Shown: in pieces, positions 23,240-32,978 of the stretch
Position numbering within the stretch: the first letter of the stretch is position 1
How the letters are laid out: every line of letters begins with the position of its first letter
From: Rapana venosa
Taxonomy: Eukaryota > Mollusca > Gastropoda > Neogastropoda > Muricidae
Length of the DNA stretch: 64,000 nt
NCBI GenBank assembly: GCA_028751875.1
Contig: CM054143.1
Coordinates: forward strand, 66,495,422-66,559,421
Direction of reading: 5' to 3'
Program-made: the position numbers and the translations under genes
The notes under the pieces: generated by a model
What the model saw: the letters and a program-made list of their open reading frames with translations, nothing else
The model's database searches: none
Told to the model about the DNA's origin: nothing

Positions 23240-23340
23240 CACACATCAGATGGCTTGATGACAAAAACAAACGCAGTGCTTATTCAATGTACCATCTGGA
23301 AATAAAAATTTGACTTGTCTTGACTTGACTTGATTTCACA
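23240..23340 (+). mobile_element. Short LINE-like 3' tail with TGACTTGAC repeats
   Basis: The word GCTTATTCAATGTACCATCT followed by GGAAATAAAAATTTGACTTG and TTGACTTGACTTG repeats matches 45,388-45,472, which instead ends in TTTGACTTTGAC repeats. The AATAAA and the terminal short repeats fit the 3' end of a non-LTR element. No coding part is present. Confidence 0.55.
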
Positions 23341-23406
23341 CACACACACACACACACATACGCACACACATACGCACACACACACACACATGCACACACA
23401 CACACG
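23336..23406. repeat. CA microsatellite next to the exon 2 donor
   Basis: CA repeats with ATACG and ATGCA breaks lie 16 bases from the exon 2 splice donor. On the transcript strand this is a UG tract at the start of the intron. Confidence 0.9.
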
Positions 23407-23421
23407 TGTGTCTACACTCAC

Positions 23422-23585
23422 AATTTGATGGTGGGGAAGCCATAGATCTGGTAATGTTTGGCCATGTCGGAGTGTTTGGTGACGTCCACCTTGGCCACCC
23501 TCACCCCCGTCCCCTTCAGCTTCTTGGCCACCTCCCTGTAGATGGGCTCCAGCTTCTTGCAGTGGCCGCACCATGGCGCATAGAA
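23422..23585 (-). CDS. TMX3-like exon 2, thioredoxin active-site exon
   Basis: This 164-bp exon has acceptor TGGGTGTGCAG|TTC and donor AAATT|gtgagt. It gives 54 codons without a stop and leaves two bases. The product starts [16 protein letters not shown], the thioredoxin-fold active site with a CGHC redox pair (exon residues 6-9), and includes KVDVTKH and the cis-proline loop YGFPTIK (Pro at residue 51). The [11 protein letters not shown] run is closest to TMX3 among the PDI family members I know. Such proteins act in the ER lumen to form or rearrange disulfides. The preceding exon, with signal peptide and the first beta-alpha unit, was not found upstream. The donor is followed at once by GT repeats (23,336-23,405). 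Confidence 0.88.
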
Positions 23586-23619
23586 CTGCACACCCACACA
23601 ACCAGCAATGCTCAGAAAC

Positions 23620-23700
23620 CTTTGTATTGTGCGGTGCCAAAACTACACACCACTATTTGGAAATGAACAAACAACTCTGAAGTAGGTAAGGAATGCAAAA
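23620..23700. repeat. Left part of ~58-bp intronic minisatellite
   Basis: Words CACTATTTGGAAATGAAC and ACAACTCTGAAGTAGGTAAG belong to the tandem array that continues at 27,001-27,430. The array is split here by the SINE and LINE insertion. Confidence 0.75.
23685..23700. repeat. Target-site duplication, left copy (SINE)
   Basis: GGTAAGGAATGCAAAA here is repeated exactly at 27,001-27,016. The two copies flank the interrupted SINE. Confidence 0.85.
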
Positions 23701-23858
23701 GGTAAAGGTGTCCCATAACCTATAAGGTTGTAGGGGAGTGAGGTGTCAGAGACCTATTTCTCCAGGGCCAGCATATTTAGGGTGGCGCCCATCTCCTCTC
23801 CCTCGCTGCTTTACCTTCCCTGGCCCTAAAGAGGCAGGTACCCATGTACAGCTGGGTG

Positions 23859-23872
23859 AACTGGGAGACTTT
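23859..23872. repeat. Target-site duplication, left copy (LINE)
   Basis: AACTGGGAGACTTT is repeated exactly at 26,863-26,876, directly after the AAGAAGAAGAAG tail of the LINE. Confidence 0.88.
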
Positions 23873-24472
23873 GGGCCTTAAGGTTCAGAGCAAGTGCAAC
23901 GCATAGCCACTCCTGAACAAGTCATCCCTTACCTGCTCGTGGTGAGGCCTGCTTTTGCAGACAAGGGCAATGGCGAAGGGCAAGTGGTCAGCCCCTTTAA
24001 AAAATAACTGTTCACTCCACTGCCTTGTGGATTAAAGTTTTTACTCAAAGGCTTCATCTCATTGCAGATTGCAATTGAAAGAAATCCTCATGGGAGCAGC
24101 AAAAGAAACGTGTGGAGAGACCAAAGGAAGAAGACATTGACAGAGAGAAACATGGTGGCATTTAGGAAGTGGCAGCAAACAAAGATGTTTGAGGACAGAG
24201 AGATATACAGGAGGAAATCAAAAGAAGACACAAAAGCTGTAGCCCAAGCTAAAGAAAAAGCGTGGAACGAATGGTGTGTTGGACTTGATACAACTGAAGG
24301 TCAGCATAAGATATTTCGAATTGCATGGCAGATGAGGAAAGAACGGAAAGACATCAATGTTAGCAAAATTGTAAAAAAATAAGTCTGGAAATATCATGAC
24401 TGAGAAGCAAAATATTCTGCAGAGATGGAAGGATTACTTTCATGATCTGCTAAATACTGAGAATCCTCATGC

Positions 24473-24875
24473 ACTGTTGGCCATCGCTCCTTCTCTGTTT
24501 CTGGTCCATCCACCTGGAATGACCTCCCTCTTTCACTTCGCCAAAAGCCTTCACTTGACACCTTCAAATCCAGCCTCAAAACACACTTATTTCCTACCTG
24601 AGACTTTCCCCCCAAATATCTGTCCCTAATTTTCAACAGCATCTTTCACCTTCTAAGTGTTGTTCCGAGTGTGTGTGTGTATGTGTGTGTGTGTGTGTGT
24701 GTGCGTGTGTGTGGTGCATGCGTGCATACTGTGCGCGCGCATGGTTTTGAAATCTGTTGTTCATTATGTTTAAGGAGAGTTGCATGCCTGTAAATGATTG
24801 AGTGCAAGCCTTCGATTTGTTTGTTTTTTACAAGATTCAGCGCTATATAAATTCCATATATTATTATTATTATTA
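24473..24875 (+). mobile_element. 5'-truncated CR1/L2-like LINE tail inside the LINE
   Basis: The first part encodes a LINE C-terminus (WNDLPLSLRQ-type in related elements; here PPGMTSLFHFAKSLHL and LDTFKSSLKTHLFPT in mixed frames). A GT microsatellite (24,670-24,713), GCGCTATATAAATTCCATAT and a TTA repeat tail follow. It interrupts the pre-RT coding region of the host LINE. Its last 275 bp match 25,846-26,119 in inverted orientation. Confidence 0.8.
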
Positions 24876-25203
24876 AAGTTGAAGGACCTGTACAAGAAGT
24901 GACTGAAGATGAAATCAGAAGAGCAGTTCGAACTATGAAAAAGAGAAAAGCCACGGGGCCATCAGGAGTGGTGACAGAAATGATACAAGCAGCAGGAGAG
25001 GAAGGAGTAAAACAACTTACGAAAATATGTCAGAAGATACAACGGACAGAACAAATGCCTGAAGAATGGGAAGACAGTATTACTGTTCCCATTTTCAAGG
25101 GTAAAGGAGATGCACTAGTATGTGGAAAATACAGAGGAAAGGCTTCCGGAACATGGCATGACGATCTGGAAAAAAAAGTATTGGAAAGAAGACTGAAGAG
25201 CCT

Positions 25204-25845
25204 GTGCAATATATTTATGAAAAACAGTTTGGATTCCAGGCTGGCAAATCAACCATAAATGCAATATTTATTGTGAAACAACTGCAGAAAAAGTATATGG
25301 AGAAGAAAAAAAGCTTGACGCACATCTTTGTTGACCCGGAAAAAGCTTTTGATAGAGTACCCTGTAAGGCAATCCAATGGGCCTTGAGGAAACAAGGTGT
25401 ACCGGAGCACACCATCTCAATGATTATGACTTTGTACAAGAACTCCAGATCAAAAGTGAAAACTATAATTGGGACGTCAGAAAGCTTTGACATAAAAGTA
25501 GAAGTGCACCAAGGATCCGTATTGAGCCCTCTGCTCTTTATCCTCGTGATGAATGAAATATTCAAGGAAGTGGAGAAGCCAGATGAGATCTGGGAACTGC
25601 TGTATGCTGATGACTTAGTACTGGTAGCTGAGAACAGTGATGACGCTACTAAAAGATTTGGCAATTGGAAACAGAGATTAGAACGCAGAGGAATGAAGGT
25701 AAATGTTGACAAGACCAAAGCAATGACAGTTGGAAAAGACCGCAGAACACATAGAGAGCAAGGCAAATACCCGTTTGGTGTCTGCCACAAAGGTGTAGGG
25801 AACAATTCGAACAAATGCTCCAAATGTCAATATTGGTGTCACTAA
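25204..25845 (+). pseudogene. LINE reverse transcriptase palm domain (disabled)
   Basis: This is a 213-residue frame. It shows the RT motifs FGFQAGKST (residues 9-17), FVDPEKAFDRVP (42-53, with catalytic Asp44), HQGSVLSPLLF (102-112) and the catalytic box YADD (134-137, nucleotides 25,603-25,614), then KVNVDKTKAM. Near the end a cysteine/histidine segment (GVCHKGVGN, KCSKCQYWCH) looks like half of a PHD- or RING-like zinc site. The rest of that site (VFVCPSCM) lies at about 26,163-26,190, beyond an inserted LINE tail. The RT box itself is intact, but the whole protein is broken by flanking frameshifts and insertions. Confidence 0.88.
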
Positions 25846-26119
25846 ATAATAATAATAATAATAATAATATATGGAATTTATATAGTGCTGAATCTTGTAA
25901 AAAGACAAACAAATCGAAGTGCTTGCACTCAATCATTTACAGGCATGCAACTCTCCTTAAACATAATGAACAACAGATTTCAAAACCATGCGCACGCACT
26001 ATGCATGCATGCACGCACACGCACACACACACACACACACACACACTCGGAACAACACTTAGAAGGTGAAAAATGCTGTTGAAAATTAGGGACAGATATT
26101 TGGGGGGAAAGTCTCTCAG
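25846..26119 (-). mobile_element. 5'-truncated CR1/L2-like LINE tail, inverted copy
   Basis: The plus strand starts with ATA/ATT repeats and ATATGGAATTTATATAGTGC and ends GGGGGGAAAGTCTC, so the element is on the minus strand. It is the same family as 24,473-24,875 and cuts the zinc segment of the host LINE between KCSKCQYWCH and VFVCPSC. Confidence 0.82.
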
Positions 26120-26862
26120 CTCAAAGCTCAGAGCTCAAAAGTCTGAAGAAGGAGGATGGAGTATTTGTCTGCCCCAGTTGTATGAATAAGAAGGGTGAAG
26201 ACAATACCCATGCAGGAAAGGAGGAGCTAGAATTTGAACAAGGGAAGATAGAAGTGGTAGATGAATTCTGCTACCTGGGAGAGATGATGAGCTGTGAAGC
26301 AAAATCTGAGTTAGCTGTCAGAACCAGGATTGCAAGTGCTTGGAAGAAATGGAAAGAATTGGCAAGTCTGCTTGGAAATCAGAAAATCCCACTGGAGAGA
26401 CGCTGTCTGATATATAAGGCCTACATCAGACCTGTTCTCCTGTATGGTTCGGAGACGTGGGGTTTCACAAAAACCGTCAAACGTTTGTTGAAGAGCTGCG
26501 AAAACCGAATGCTACGCTACATGACAAAGATCAAATGGGAAGACAGGATCACGAATGAAGAACTATGGAGAATGTGCAAAGTTGATGATCTGAAGTCTGT
26601 AGCTAGTACCAATAGACTGCGCTGGTTTGGGCACGTTCAACAGAAAGCAGACCACCACATCATAAAAAGAGCAATGAACTTCACAGTGGATGGAAAGAGA
26701 CCAAAGGGAAGACCTAGCAAGACCTGGGCTGCCTATATTGCAGATGATCTTAGAGAAAGGGGCATAAATGAGGAGTAAGCTCAAAACAGAGAGAGATGGA
26801 GAAGGCTCATCAATGTCAAACCTCCCCTGGGAGAAACATGACAAAAAAGGAAGAAGAAGAAG

Positions 26863-26876
26863 AACTGGGAGACTTT
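26863..26876. repeat. Target-site duplication, right copy (LINE)
   Basis: AACTGGGAGACTTT is an exact match to 23,859-23,872. Confidence 0.88.
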
Positions 26877-27000
26877 ACTGAAGCCAAGGCGCACAAATGA
26901 TTACCACCCAACCAATTGGAAACCACGCTTGATGCTGCTTAACCTTGGCAGGGGAAAGCGAGTGCTCCAACCACTGAGCTATCCTGTCCCCTTTGCAAAA

Positions 27001-27430
27001 GGTAAGGAATGCAAAACTACATACAAATATTAGGAAATGACTACACACCTTTGGAGTACCCAAGGAATGTAAAACTAACAAAAATTATATTTTAAAAAAA
27101 ATGAACGAACAAATTTGAAGTAAGAATGTAAAACTAGACACAAACATTTGAAAAATAAACTCACAACTTTGGAGTACTTAAAGAATGCAGAAATACACAC
27201 AAATACCACAAAATAAACACACAACTCTGAAGTGCCTAGGTAATGTAAAACTAGACAAATTTGAAGTAAGAATGTAAAACTAGACACAAACATTTGAAAA
27301 ATAAACTCACAACTTTGGAGTACTTAAAGAATGCAGAAAAACAAAAATACCAAAAATACACAACAACCTGAAGTGACCTAGGTAAATGTAAAACTTACAC
27401 AAAAATGTCAGAAAAAATGTATTAACAGAC
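27001..27430. repeat. ~58-bp intronic minisatellite, right part
   Basis: Units contain ACAACTTTGGAGTACTTAAAG, AATGCAGAAATACACAC and ATTTGAAAAATAAACTCAC. ACAACTTT/ACAACTCT starts lie 58 bp apart at 27,163 and 27,221. A block of about 90 bp near 27,097-27,190 repeats almost exactly near 27,245-27,340. The first 16 bases are the right copy of the SINE target-site duplication. Confidence 0.8.
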
Positions 27431-27700
27431 CCATACCTGCCTTATACAAAAATAGCACAAGCAATAGACAATGAAGATGAAGAAACCATTTTTTAAATGA
27501 CTGAAGTCTAAAACCTGAGCACTACCACACAAGGCTACAAGTACAACTTTACCAGTCTTGAGGAGAAAATATCGTAACTTACAAATAATTCCTCATGACT
27601 GAGACCTTCACAGAAACATCAGAACTGCTTGCGACTGAATAATTAGGGTTCGTTTTGTACTTTTAAATGCATTTACTTCAACATACACTAATTCTTTTAT
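27431..27700. other. Non-coding interval
   Basis: I see no gene, repeat or element signature in this stretch. It is probably intronic if the TMX3-like gene extends upstream of 23,585. Confidence 0.4.
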
Positions 27701-27704
27701 ACGA

Positions 27705-28005
27705 TAAGACTGTGGGTTGAGCATTGAGGTTGAACTCCATGATGTTGACATAGCCAGATTCAAGCACCAACCAAATAAAAACACGATACCTGGTCTAGGA
27801 GAATTTTCCCCCCTGGATTAATTCAGTATGGAACTACCCCCAAACCTCCCACCTCCCATAAATTCCTTCAGATGATACCTTTATCATCTTGAGGTCCTGT
27901 GTGCATACATACGCAATACATCTTGTGCACTTCATCTTAAAACCTCTTCCGCCTCTTGGACAGCAGTCCCACGACATGCCTGTAGGCGCAGATGCCGAAA
28001 ACCAA
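27705..28005 (+). mobile_element. Degraded SINE of the GAACATCTTG family
   Basis: Weak matches in the right order to the 8,601-type SINE are GGAGAATTTTCCCCCCTGGA, TCCTTCAGATGATACC, GAGGTCCTGTGTGCATACAT, CAATACATCTTGTGCAC and TCTTCCGCCTCTTGGACAGC. The tRNA-like head is barely recognisable. The copy is old compared with the others. Confidence 0.6.
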
Positions 28006-28009
28006 CCAA

Positions 28010-28261
28010 ACAAAACAACAAGCATGCACGCTGGCCAGATTAGACTCACCACCAAAGTCTGAATGTAACTTCCCCTTGGAATGCGGGGCCATCCTGTCTT
28101 TAAATGCATTTTCCACCTCTGGAAATTCTTCTGGGAATTCCCTCTTTCTATCCCTCTCTTGTTTCAGCCTTGTTCCTTTGCATCTGTCACCTCTCGTCAT
28201 GGGCTTATTTTCTGCATTCTTGGTTCCTGATCTCCTGCCTTTTTTACTCACAATCAGTCCC
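28010..28261 (-). other. Unassigned open stretch with donor-like sites
   Basis: The minus strand has an open frame (28,251-27,937) reading through FPEEFPEVENAFKDRMAP and KGKLHSDFGG. A strong donor-like GGTGGTGAGTC follows at about 28,050. I recognise no family. It lies just past the end of the RTE LINE and could be an unknown exon, part of another repeat, or chance. Confidence 0.3.
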
Positions 28262-29686
28262 GTGACCTGGACAGTCGTGAGGACACGAAAGACTGATGCC
28301 GTGTAAGCATTCCATTCACTCTCGGATCCTACGGCTCTGCGCAGTAGTGCCGAGTCATTTCATCCATCGGTCCATTCTCTGATGTTGTCCATCCATGACT
28401 TGTTTTTGTCTTCCCCCTCTTTCTGCCACCTTTCGAGTGTTCCCTGCAGTACTGTTTTTGGCAGAGTGTTGTGGCGGGTGACATGGCCGAACCATGTCAG
28501 CTTTTTCTTCGTGACGATGGTGAGAAGGGGTTCCTGTGGACCTGCCAGCCGTGTTATTTGACTCTTGACAAATTCATTGGTCTTTTGTTCTCTCCAGGAT
28601 ATGCCCAGCAGTTTTCTATGGCATTTTGTTTCAAATGACTGGATTCGCATTGCTGTTTCAGCAGTCAATGTCCAGGTTTCACTTCCGTACAGCAGGATAG
28701 TCTGAATTAGGGCTTTGTAGAGCTTTAGTTTGATTGGGAAACTGATCTCTTTACTTTTCCATATGGTGGTGAGTTTTGTCATGGAAGATGTTGTCATGGC
28801 TAGTCTGACTTTGATTTCTGTCGTCGATCGCCCGTCCTTTGTGAGTGTAGTGCCAAGGTATTTAAAAGCGTCTACCTCCTCCAGTTGCTGGCCGTTCATG
28901 TAAATTTTAGCAGTGGCGTTGATCGTGCTGTTCACAAGTACTTTACTTTTCTCCGAGCTCACCTCCATCCCATATGCTCCAGCTCTGTTCTCAAGTCTGG
29001 TCGTAAGATCTTGCAGCTCTGTGTTACTTCCGCCCATGAGGTCAAAATGTCATCGGCAAACCGCAAGTTGTTGAGGGGTCTGCCACCAATGGAGATGGTA
29101 GAGTGGAAGTCATGGAGGGTCTCTCTCATAATGTTTTCCAAGAACAGATTAAACAGGACTGGAGATAACAGGCATCCTTGTCGGACCCCAACTGTGGTTT
29201 TGAAGTAGTCTCCGACCTGATTGTTCAGAAGGACTGCACTGCTTGTGGTGTTGTATAGTGCTTGAATGGTTTGCACTAGTCCTTCAATGCCAAACATTCT
29301 GAGGACCTGCCACAGGCCTTCGTGCCATACTCTGTCGAAAGCCTTCTTGAAGTCGATGAAGTTGTGGAACAGGTCTCTCTGATGTTGAAGATGTTTTTCC
29401 ATCAGGATGTGGCAGTTAAAAATCTGTTCGATTGTGCTCCTGCCTGCCCTGAACCCAGCTTGTTCCTCTGCAAGGTGTTCTTCTGCCTCCTTCTTGAGTC
29501 GATTCAAAATAACTTTGAGCATGATCTTGCTGGTGTGGCTGATGAGGCTGATTGTTCTATAGTTTTGGCATTGGCGTAAATTCCCCTTCTTGGGCAGAGG
29601 TATGATGAGTGATTGTGTCCATTCTGTTGGCCACTGTTTTGTCTCCCAAATCTTCTGACAGATAGCTGTAACATGTGTGATAACTG
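28262..29686 (-). mobile_element. RTE-type LINE, cut by the N gap
   Basis: Read from 29,686 down, the minus strand encodes consecutive reverse transcriptase blocks: WPTEWTQSLIIPLPKKGN, NYRTISLISHTSKIMLK, EEQAGFRAGRSTIEQIF, FIDFKKAFDRVWH (about 29,330-29,360), GVRQGCLLSPVLFNLFLENI, LRFADDI (about 29,047-29,073), YGMEVSSEKSKVLVN, FKYLGTTLTKDG, LLYGSETWTL, LTWFGHVTRH and MDNIREWTDG. It ends near 28,262 (SFVSSRLSRSRD). The QGCLLSP, FADD and DNIREWT features are those of the RTE/BovB clade. A frameshift lies just after FADDI near 29,035, and another follows near 28,360. The 5' part, including any endonuclease, is lost in the gap. Confidence 0.9.
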
Positions 29687-30186
29687 NNNNNNNNNNNNNN
29701 NNNNNNNNNNNNNNNNNNNNNNNNNNNNNNNNNNNNNNNNNNNNNNNNNNNNNNNNNNNNNNNNNNNNNNNNNNNNNNNNNNNNNNNNNNNNNNNNNNNN
29801 NNNNNNNNNNNNNNNNNNNNNNNNNNNNNNNNNNNNNNNNNNNNNNNNNNNNNNNNNNNNNNNNNNNNNNNNNNNNNNNNNNNNNNNNNNNNNNNNNNNN
29901 NNNNNNNNNNNNNNNNNNNNNNNNNNNNNNNNNNNNNNNNNNNNNNNNNNNNNNNNNNNNNNNNNNNNNNNNNNNNNNNNNNNNNNNNNNNNNNNNNNNN
30001 NNNNNNNNNNNNNNNNNNNNNNNNNNNNNNNNNNNNNNNNNNNNNNNNNNNNNNNNNNNNNNNNNNNNNNNNNNNNNNNNNNNNNNNNNNNNNNNNNNNN
30101 NNNNNNNNNNNNNNNNNNNNNNNNNNNNNNNNNNNNNNNNNNNNNNNNNNNNNNNNNNNNNNNNNNNNNNNNNNNNNNNNNNNNNN
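29687..30186. other. Assembly gap, 500 N
   Basis: Exactly 500 N, the usual placeholder for a scaffold join of unknown size. It separates contig 1 from contig 2. Confidence 0.99.
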
Positions 30187-31015
30187 GTGTGGAAAGATAC
30201 AAAATGAGCAGGGCAGGGAAGGGCAGGGAGGGCAGGGCAGTAGGGCAGGGGAGGAAGGGCAGAGTAGGGCAGGAAGGGCAGGGAAGGAAGGGTAGAGCAG
30301 GCAGGAAGGGCAGAGCAGAGCAGGGCAGGAAGGGGCAGAGCAGGGCAGGAAGGGAAGAGCAGGGCAGGAAGGGGCAGAGCAGGGCAGGAAGGGAAGAGCA
30401 GGGCAGGAAGGGCAGGGCAGGGCAGGGCAGGAAGGGCAGGGCAGAGCAGGAGAGGCAGAGTAGGGCAGGGCAGGAAGGGCAGAGCAGGGCAGGGCAGGAA
30501 GGGCAGAGTAGAGCAGGAAGGGCAGAGCAGGGCAGGGCAGGAGAGGCAGAGTAGAGCAGGAAGGGCAGAGCAGGGCAGGGCAGGAAGGGCAGAGCAGGGC
30601 AGGGCAGGAAGGGCAGAGTAGAGCAGGAAGGGCAGAGCAGGGCAGGGCAGGAAGGGCAGAGTAGAGCAGGAAGGGCAGAGCAGGGCAGGGCAGGAGAGGC
30701 AGAGTAGAGCAGGAAGGGCAGAGCAGGGCAGGGCAGGAAGGGCAGAGCAGGGCAGGGCAGGAAGGGCAGAGTAGAGCAGGAAGGGCAGAGCAGGGCAGGG
30801 CAGGAGAGGCAGAGTAGAGCAGGAAGGGCAGAGCAGGGCAGGAGAGGCAGAGCAGGGCAGGAAGGGCAGGGCAGGAGAGGCAGGGCAGAGCAGGGCAGGA
30901 GAGGCAGAGTAGGGCAGGGCAGGAGAGGCAGGGCAGAGCAGGGCAGGAGAGGCAGGGCAGGGCTGGGCACAAACCCCAGACACCACACTGACACTGAAGC
31001 AGTCTAAAGTCTGGA
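30187..31015. repeat. GGGCA-type minisatellite, contig 2 copy
   Basis: It begins at the first base after the gap with the same word, GTGTGGAAAGATACAAAATG, that lies inside the contig 1 array at about 2,437. It runs as GGGCAGGGCAGGAAGGGCAG and GAGTAGAGCAG units to 30,962 and ends in the same CACTGACACTGAAGCAGTCT motif (about 30,985). Units here are much more regular than in contig 1. The plus strand has strong G-quadruplex potential. Confidence 0.92.
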
Positions 31016-32366
31016 TTTGAAGCATGAGAGAAGAGACAGAGGGCAGGGTGGAGAGGGGTGGGGGTGAGTGGTGTTGCTTACCTTACCTTTCCTATTTGCA
31101 GCCTCCAGCCAAAACTGAATTCAACCTGGCTTTGGGGGGAAAAAAGGGTCCCCCCCCCCCCCAAATCTCCCTGACTCCCACATGGCAACAAGGGAGGGGG
31201 CTGTGCTGTCCCCCCTAAAGTGTTTAAAAAGCCACTGTCTGAGGGAAAGACTGCTTGTGCTATTTGTATTGGCACATCAGAGTGACACTTCCCTTCTCTT
31301 AATGGCTTATCATCTTATTGTTTGCTTGCTCATCTGTTTGTTGTGATGGTTTCCTTTTTTTTCTTCATCTTTTTGATATTGTTCTTATGTTGTTTTTTTA
31401 TATATTCATTTGCTTCTTGATGTGTTAATCTACTCATCTAAAAGATTTCATCCATTTAATATTGCTCTTTTGTTGCTTTTATTAATTTCTTTTAGTTTAT
31501 TCTTTATGTATATATATATATATCCTTTTGTTTGTTTATCTTTTTGTCAGTCCATTCATATCTTTAGTTGTTCATCTTTTAGTCTAGTTATTTTGTTGTC
31601 TCCAAACAATTTCAGAACCTAATGTGCAGAATGTTATAAAGACAGCTCAGAGAATGTTGAATGACGACGGCCAAGTACTGAACTGAACACTATAATAACT
31701 CCAGCAGGCTGCCACTCCTTTACCTTGCACATGGCTTTAAGATCAACCACAACAAAAATCTCTCTGCCAAAGACTCCAGTGGTGTGCTCTTACTTGTTTA
31801 GCTCTCTTAAGAGCATTGAATCAGTCTTCAGCCTTTCATTCCACAATCTACAATATCTTATTCATTTTCTTGGGGATGGGGGTGGGGGATGGGGGGGGGT
31901 GTTTAACTTTTAATACCATTACAATTATCATAAGAAGTAGCAGTAGTGCAGCAGCAGTGGTAGTAGTGGTGGTAGTGGTGGTAGTGTCATCATCATCATA
32001 TCATTGTTGTTGCTGTGTTGTGTTTCTTTTCCCTCCCTCTCCTTTCCCTTCTGCTCCTTGTTATCAGGGAACAGCTGCACATAATATGTTTGGGGGAGTA
32101 GAGGGCCACAGTCCTGAATCAGCACTTTTCACACTTCCTTTTTTCTTTAAAAAACAACAACAACCCCCAAACCCCTTCCTCCACTAACCCCCCTCCCCCC
32201 TTTTCCTCTCTCCCATTCCACTTCCCAGAACTGGCACAGCAGCAGCAGCAGGGGCAGGGGCAGACAGCTGAAGCAGATCAGATAACTCAAAACATGGCTG
32301 ATTCCTATCACCGCCTTTTGGTCTACCTCTTTTTGGTGGTTGTTTTTTTCTTCTTGGATGGCTGTT

Positions 32367-32660
<294 letters not shown>

Positions 32661-32943
32661 CCCACCCCCTCCTGCTTCCCAGCATTGACTCGCTTGGCTG
32701 CCTCTGTTTATTTGTCTGTCTGTGCTAAGGTTACTGAACCTATGCCAAGCTTTTTTCCTTGGTTCGATCTTTTGTTGTTTTGTTGTTGGGATTTGTTGTT
32801 GTTGTTTTTCTTTCTTTTGTTTTCCTTTTTTTTTTTTTTTGGGGGGGGGGGGTGCTAGTGCTGATTAATCATCATAGGCATGGAAGGAGAAAATACAGAA
32901 AAAAAACCTCTCACAGAATAAGTTATGACATCCACACATCTTC

Positions 32944-32944
<1 letters not shown>

Positions 32945-32978
<34 letters not shown>

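Larger units (their letters stand above)
23873..26862 (+). mobile_element. LINE with reverse transcriptase and CXXC zinc segment
   Basis: The insertion runs between two exact 14-bp repeats and ends ACAAAAAAGGAAGAAGAAGAAG. In order it encodes a pre-RT region (24,062-24,382), the RT fingers (24,899-25,200: EDEIRRAVRTMKKRKATGPS, PIFKGKGD) and the RT palm (25,204-25,845). A thumb/C-terminal region follows (26,182-26,778: FCYLGEMMS, IRPVLLYGSETWGF, RLRWFGHVQ, RPKGRPSKTW). Frameshifts occur near 24,370 (A run) and 25,140-25,200, and two foreign LINE tails sit inside it. No endonuclease domain was recognised, so it is probably 5'-truncated. The clade is not resolved; it is distinct from the RTE element at 28,262. 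Confidence 0.88.
23701..27000 (-). mobile_element. tRNA-derived SINE split by a LINE
   Basis: The two halves are 26,877-27,000 (5' part) and 23,701-23,872 (3' part), about 296 bp together. On the minus strand the head reads GGATAGCTCAGTGGTTGGAG (A-box-like). The central part has CCAGCTGTACATGGGTACCT, and the 3' part has GATGGGCGCCACCCTAAATA and ends CACCTTTACC. I remember this type of element from marine invertebrates but cannot name the family. It is flanked by an exact 16-bp duplication (23,685-23,700 and 27,001-27,016). Confidence 0.82.

Noticed and set aside
28959..31025. 688-residue frame joining reverse transcriptase to a Pro/Cys-rich N-terminus
   Set aside because: The frame crosses 500 N and joins the RTE LINE to the GGGCA array. 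It is an artefact of treating N as open.
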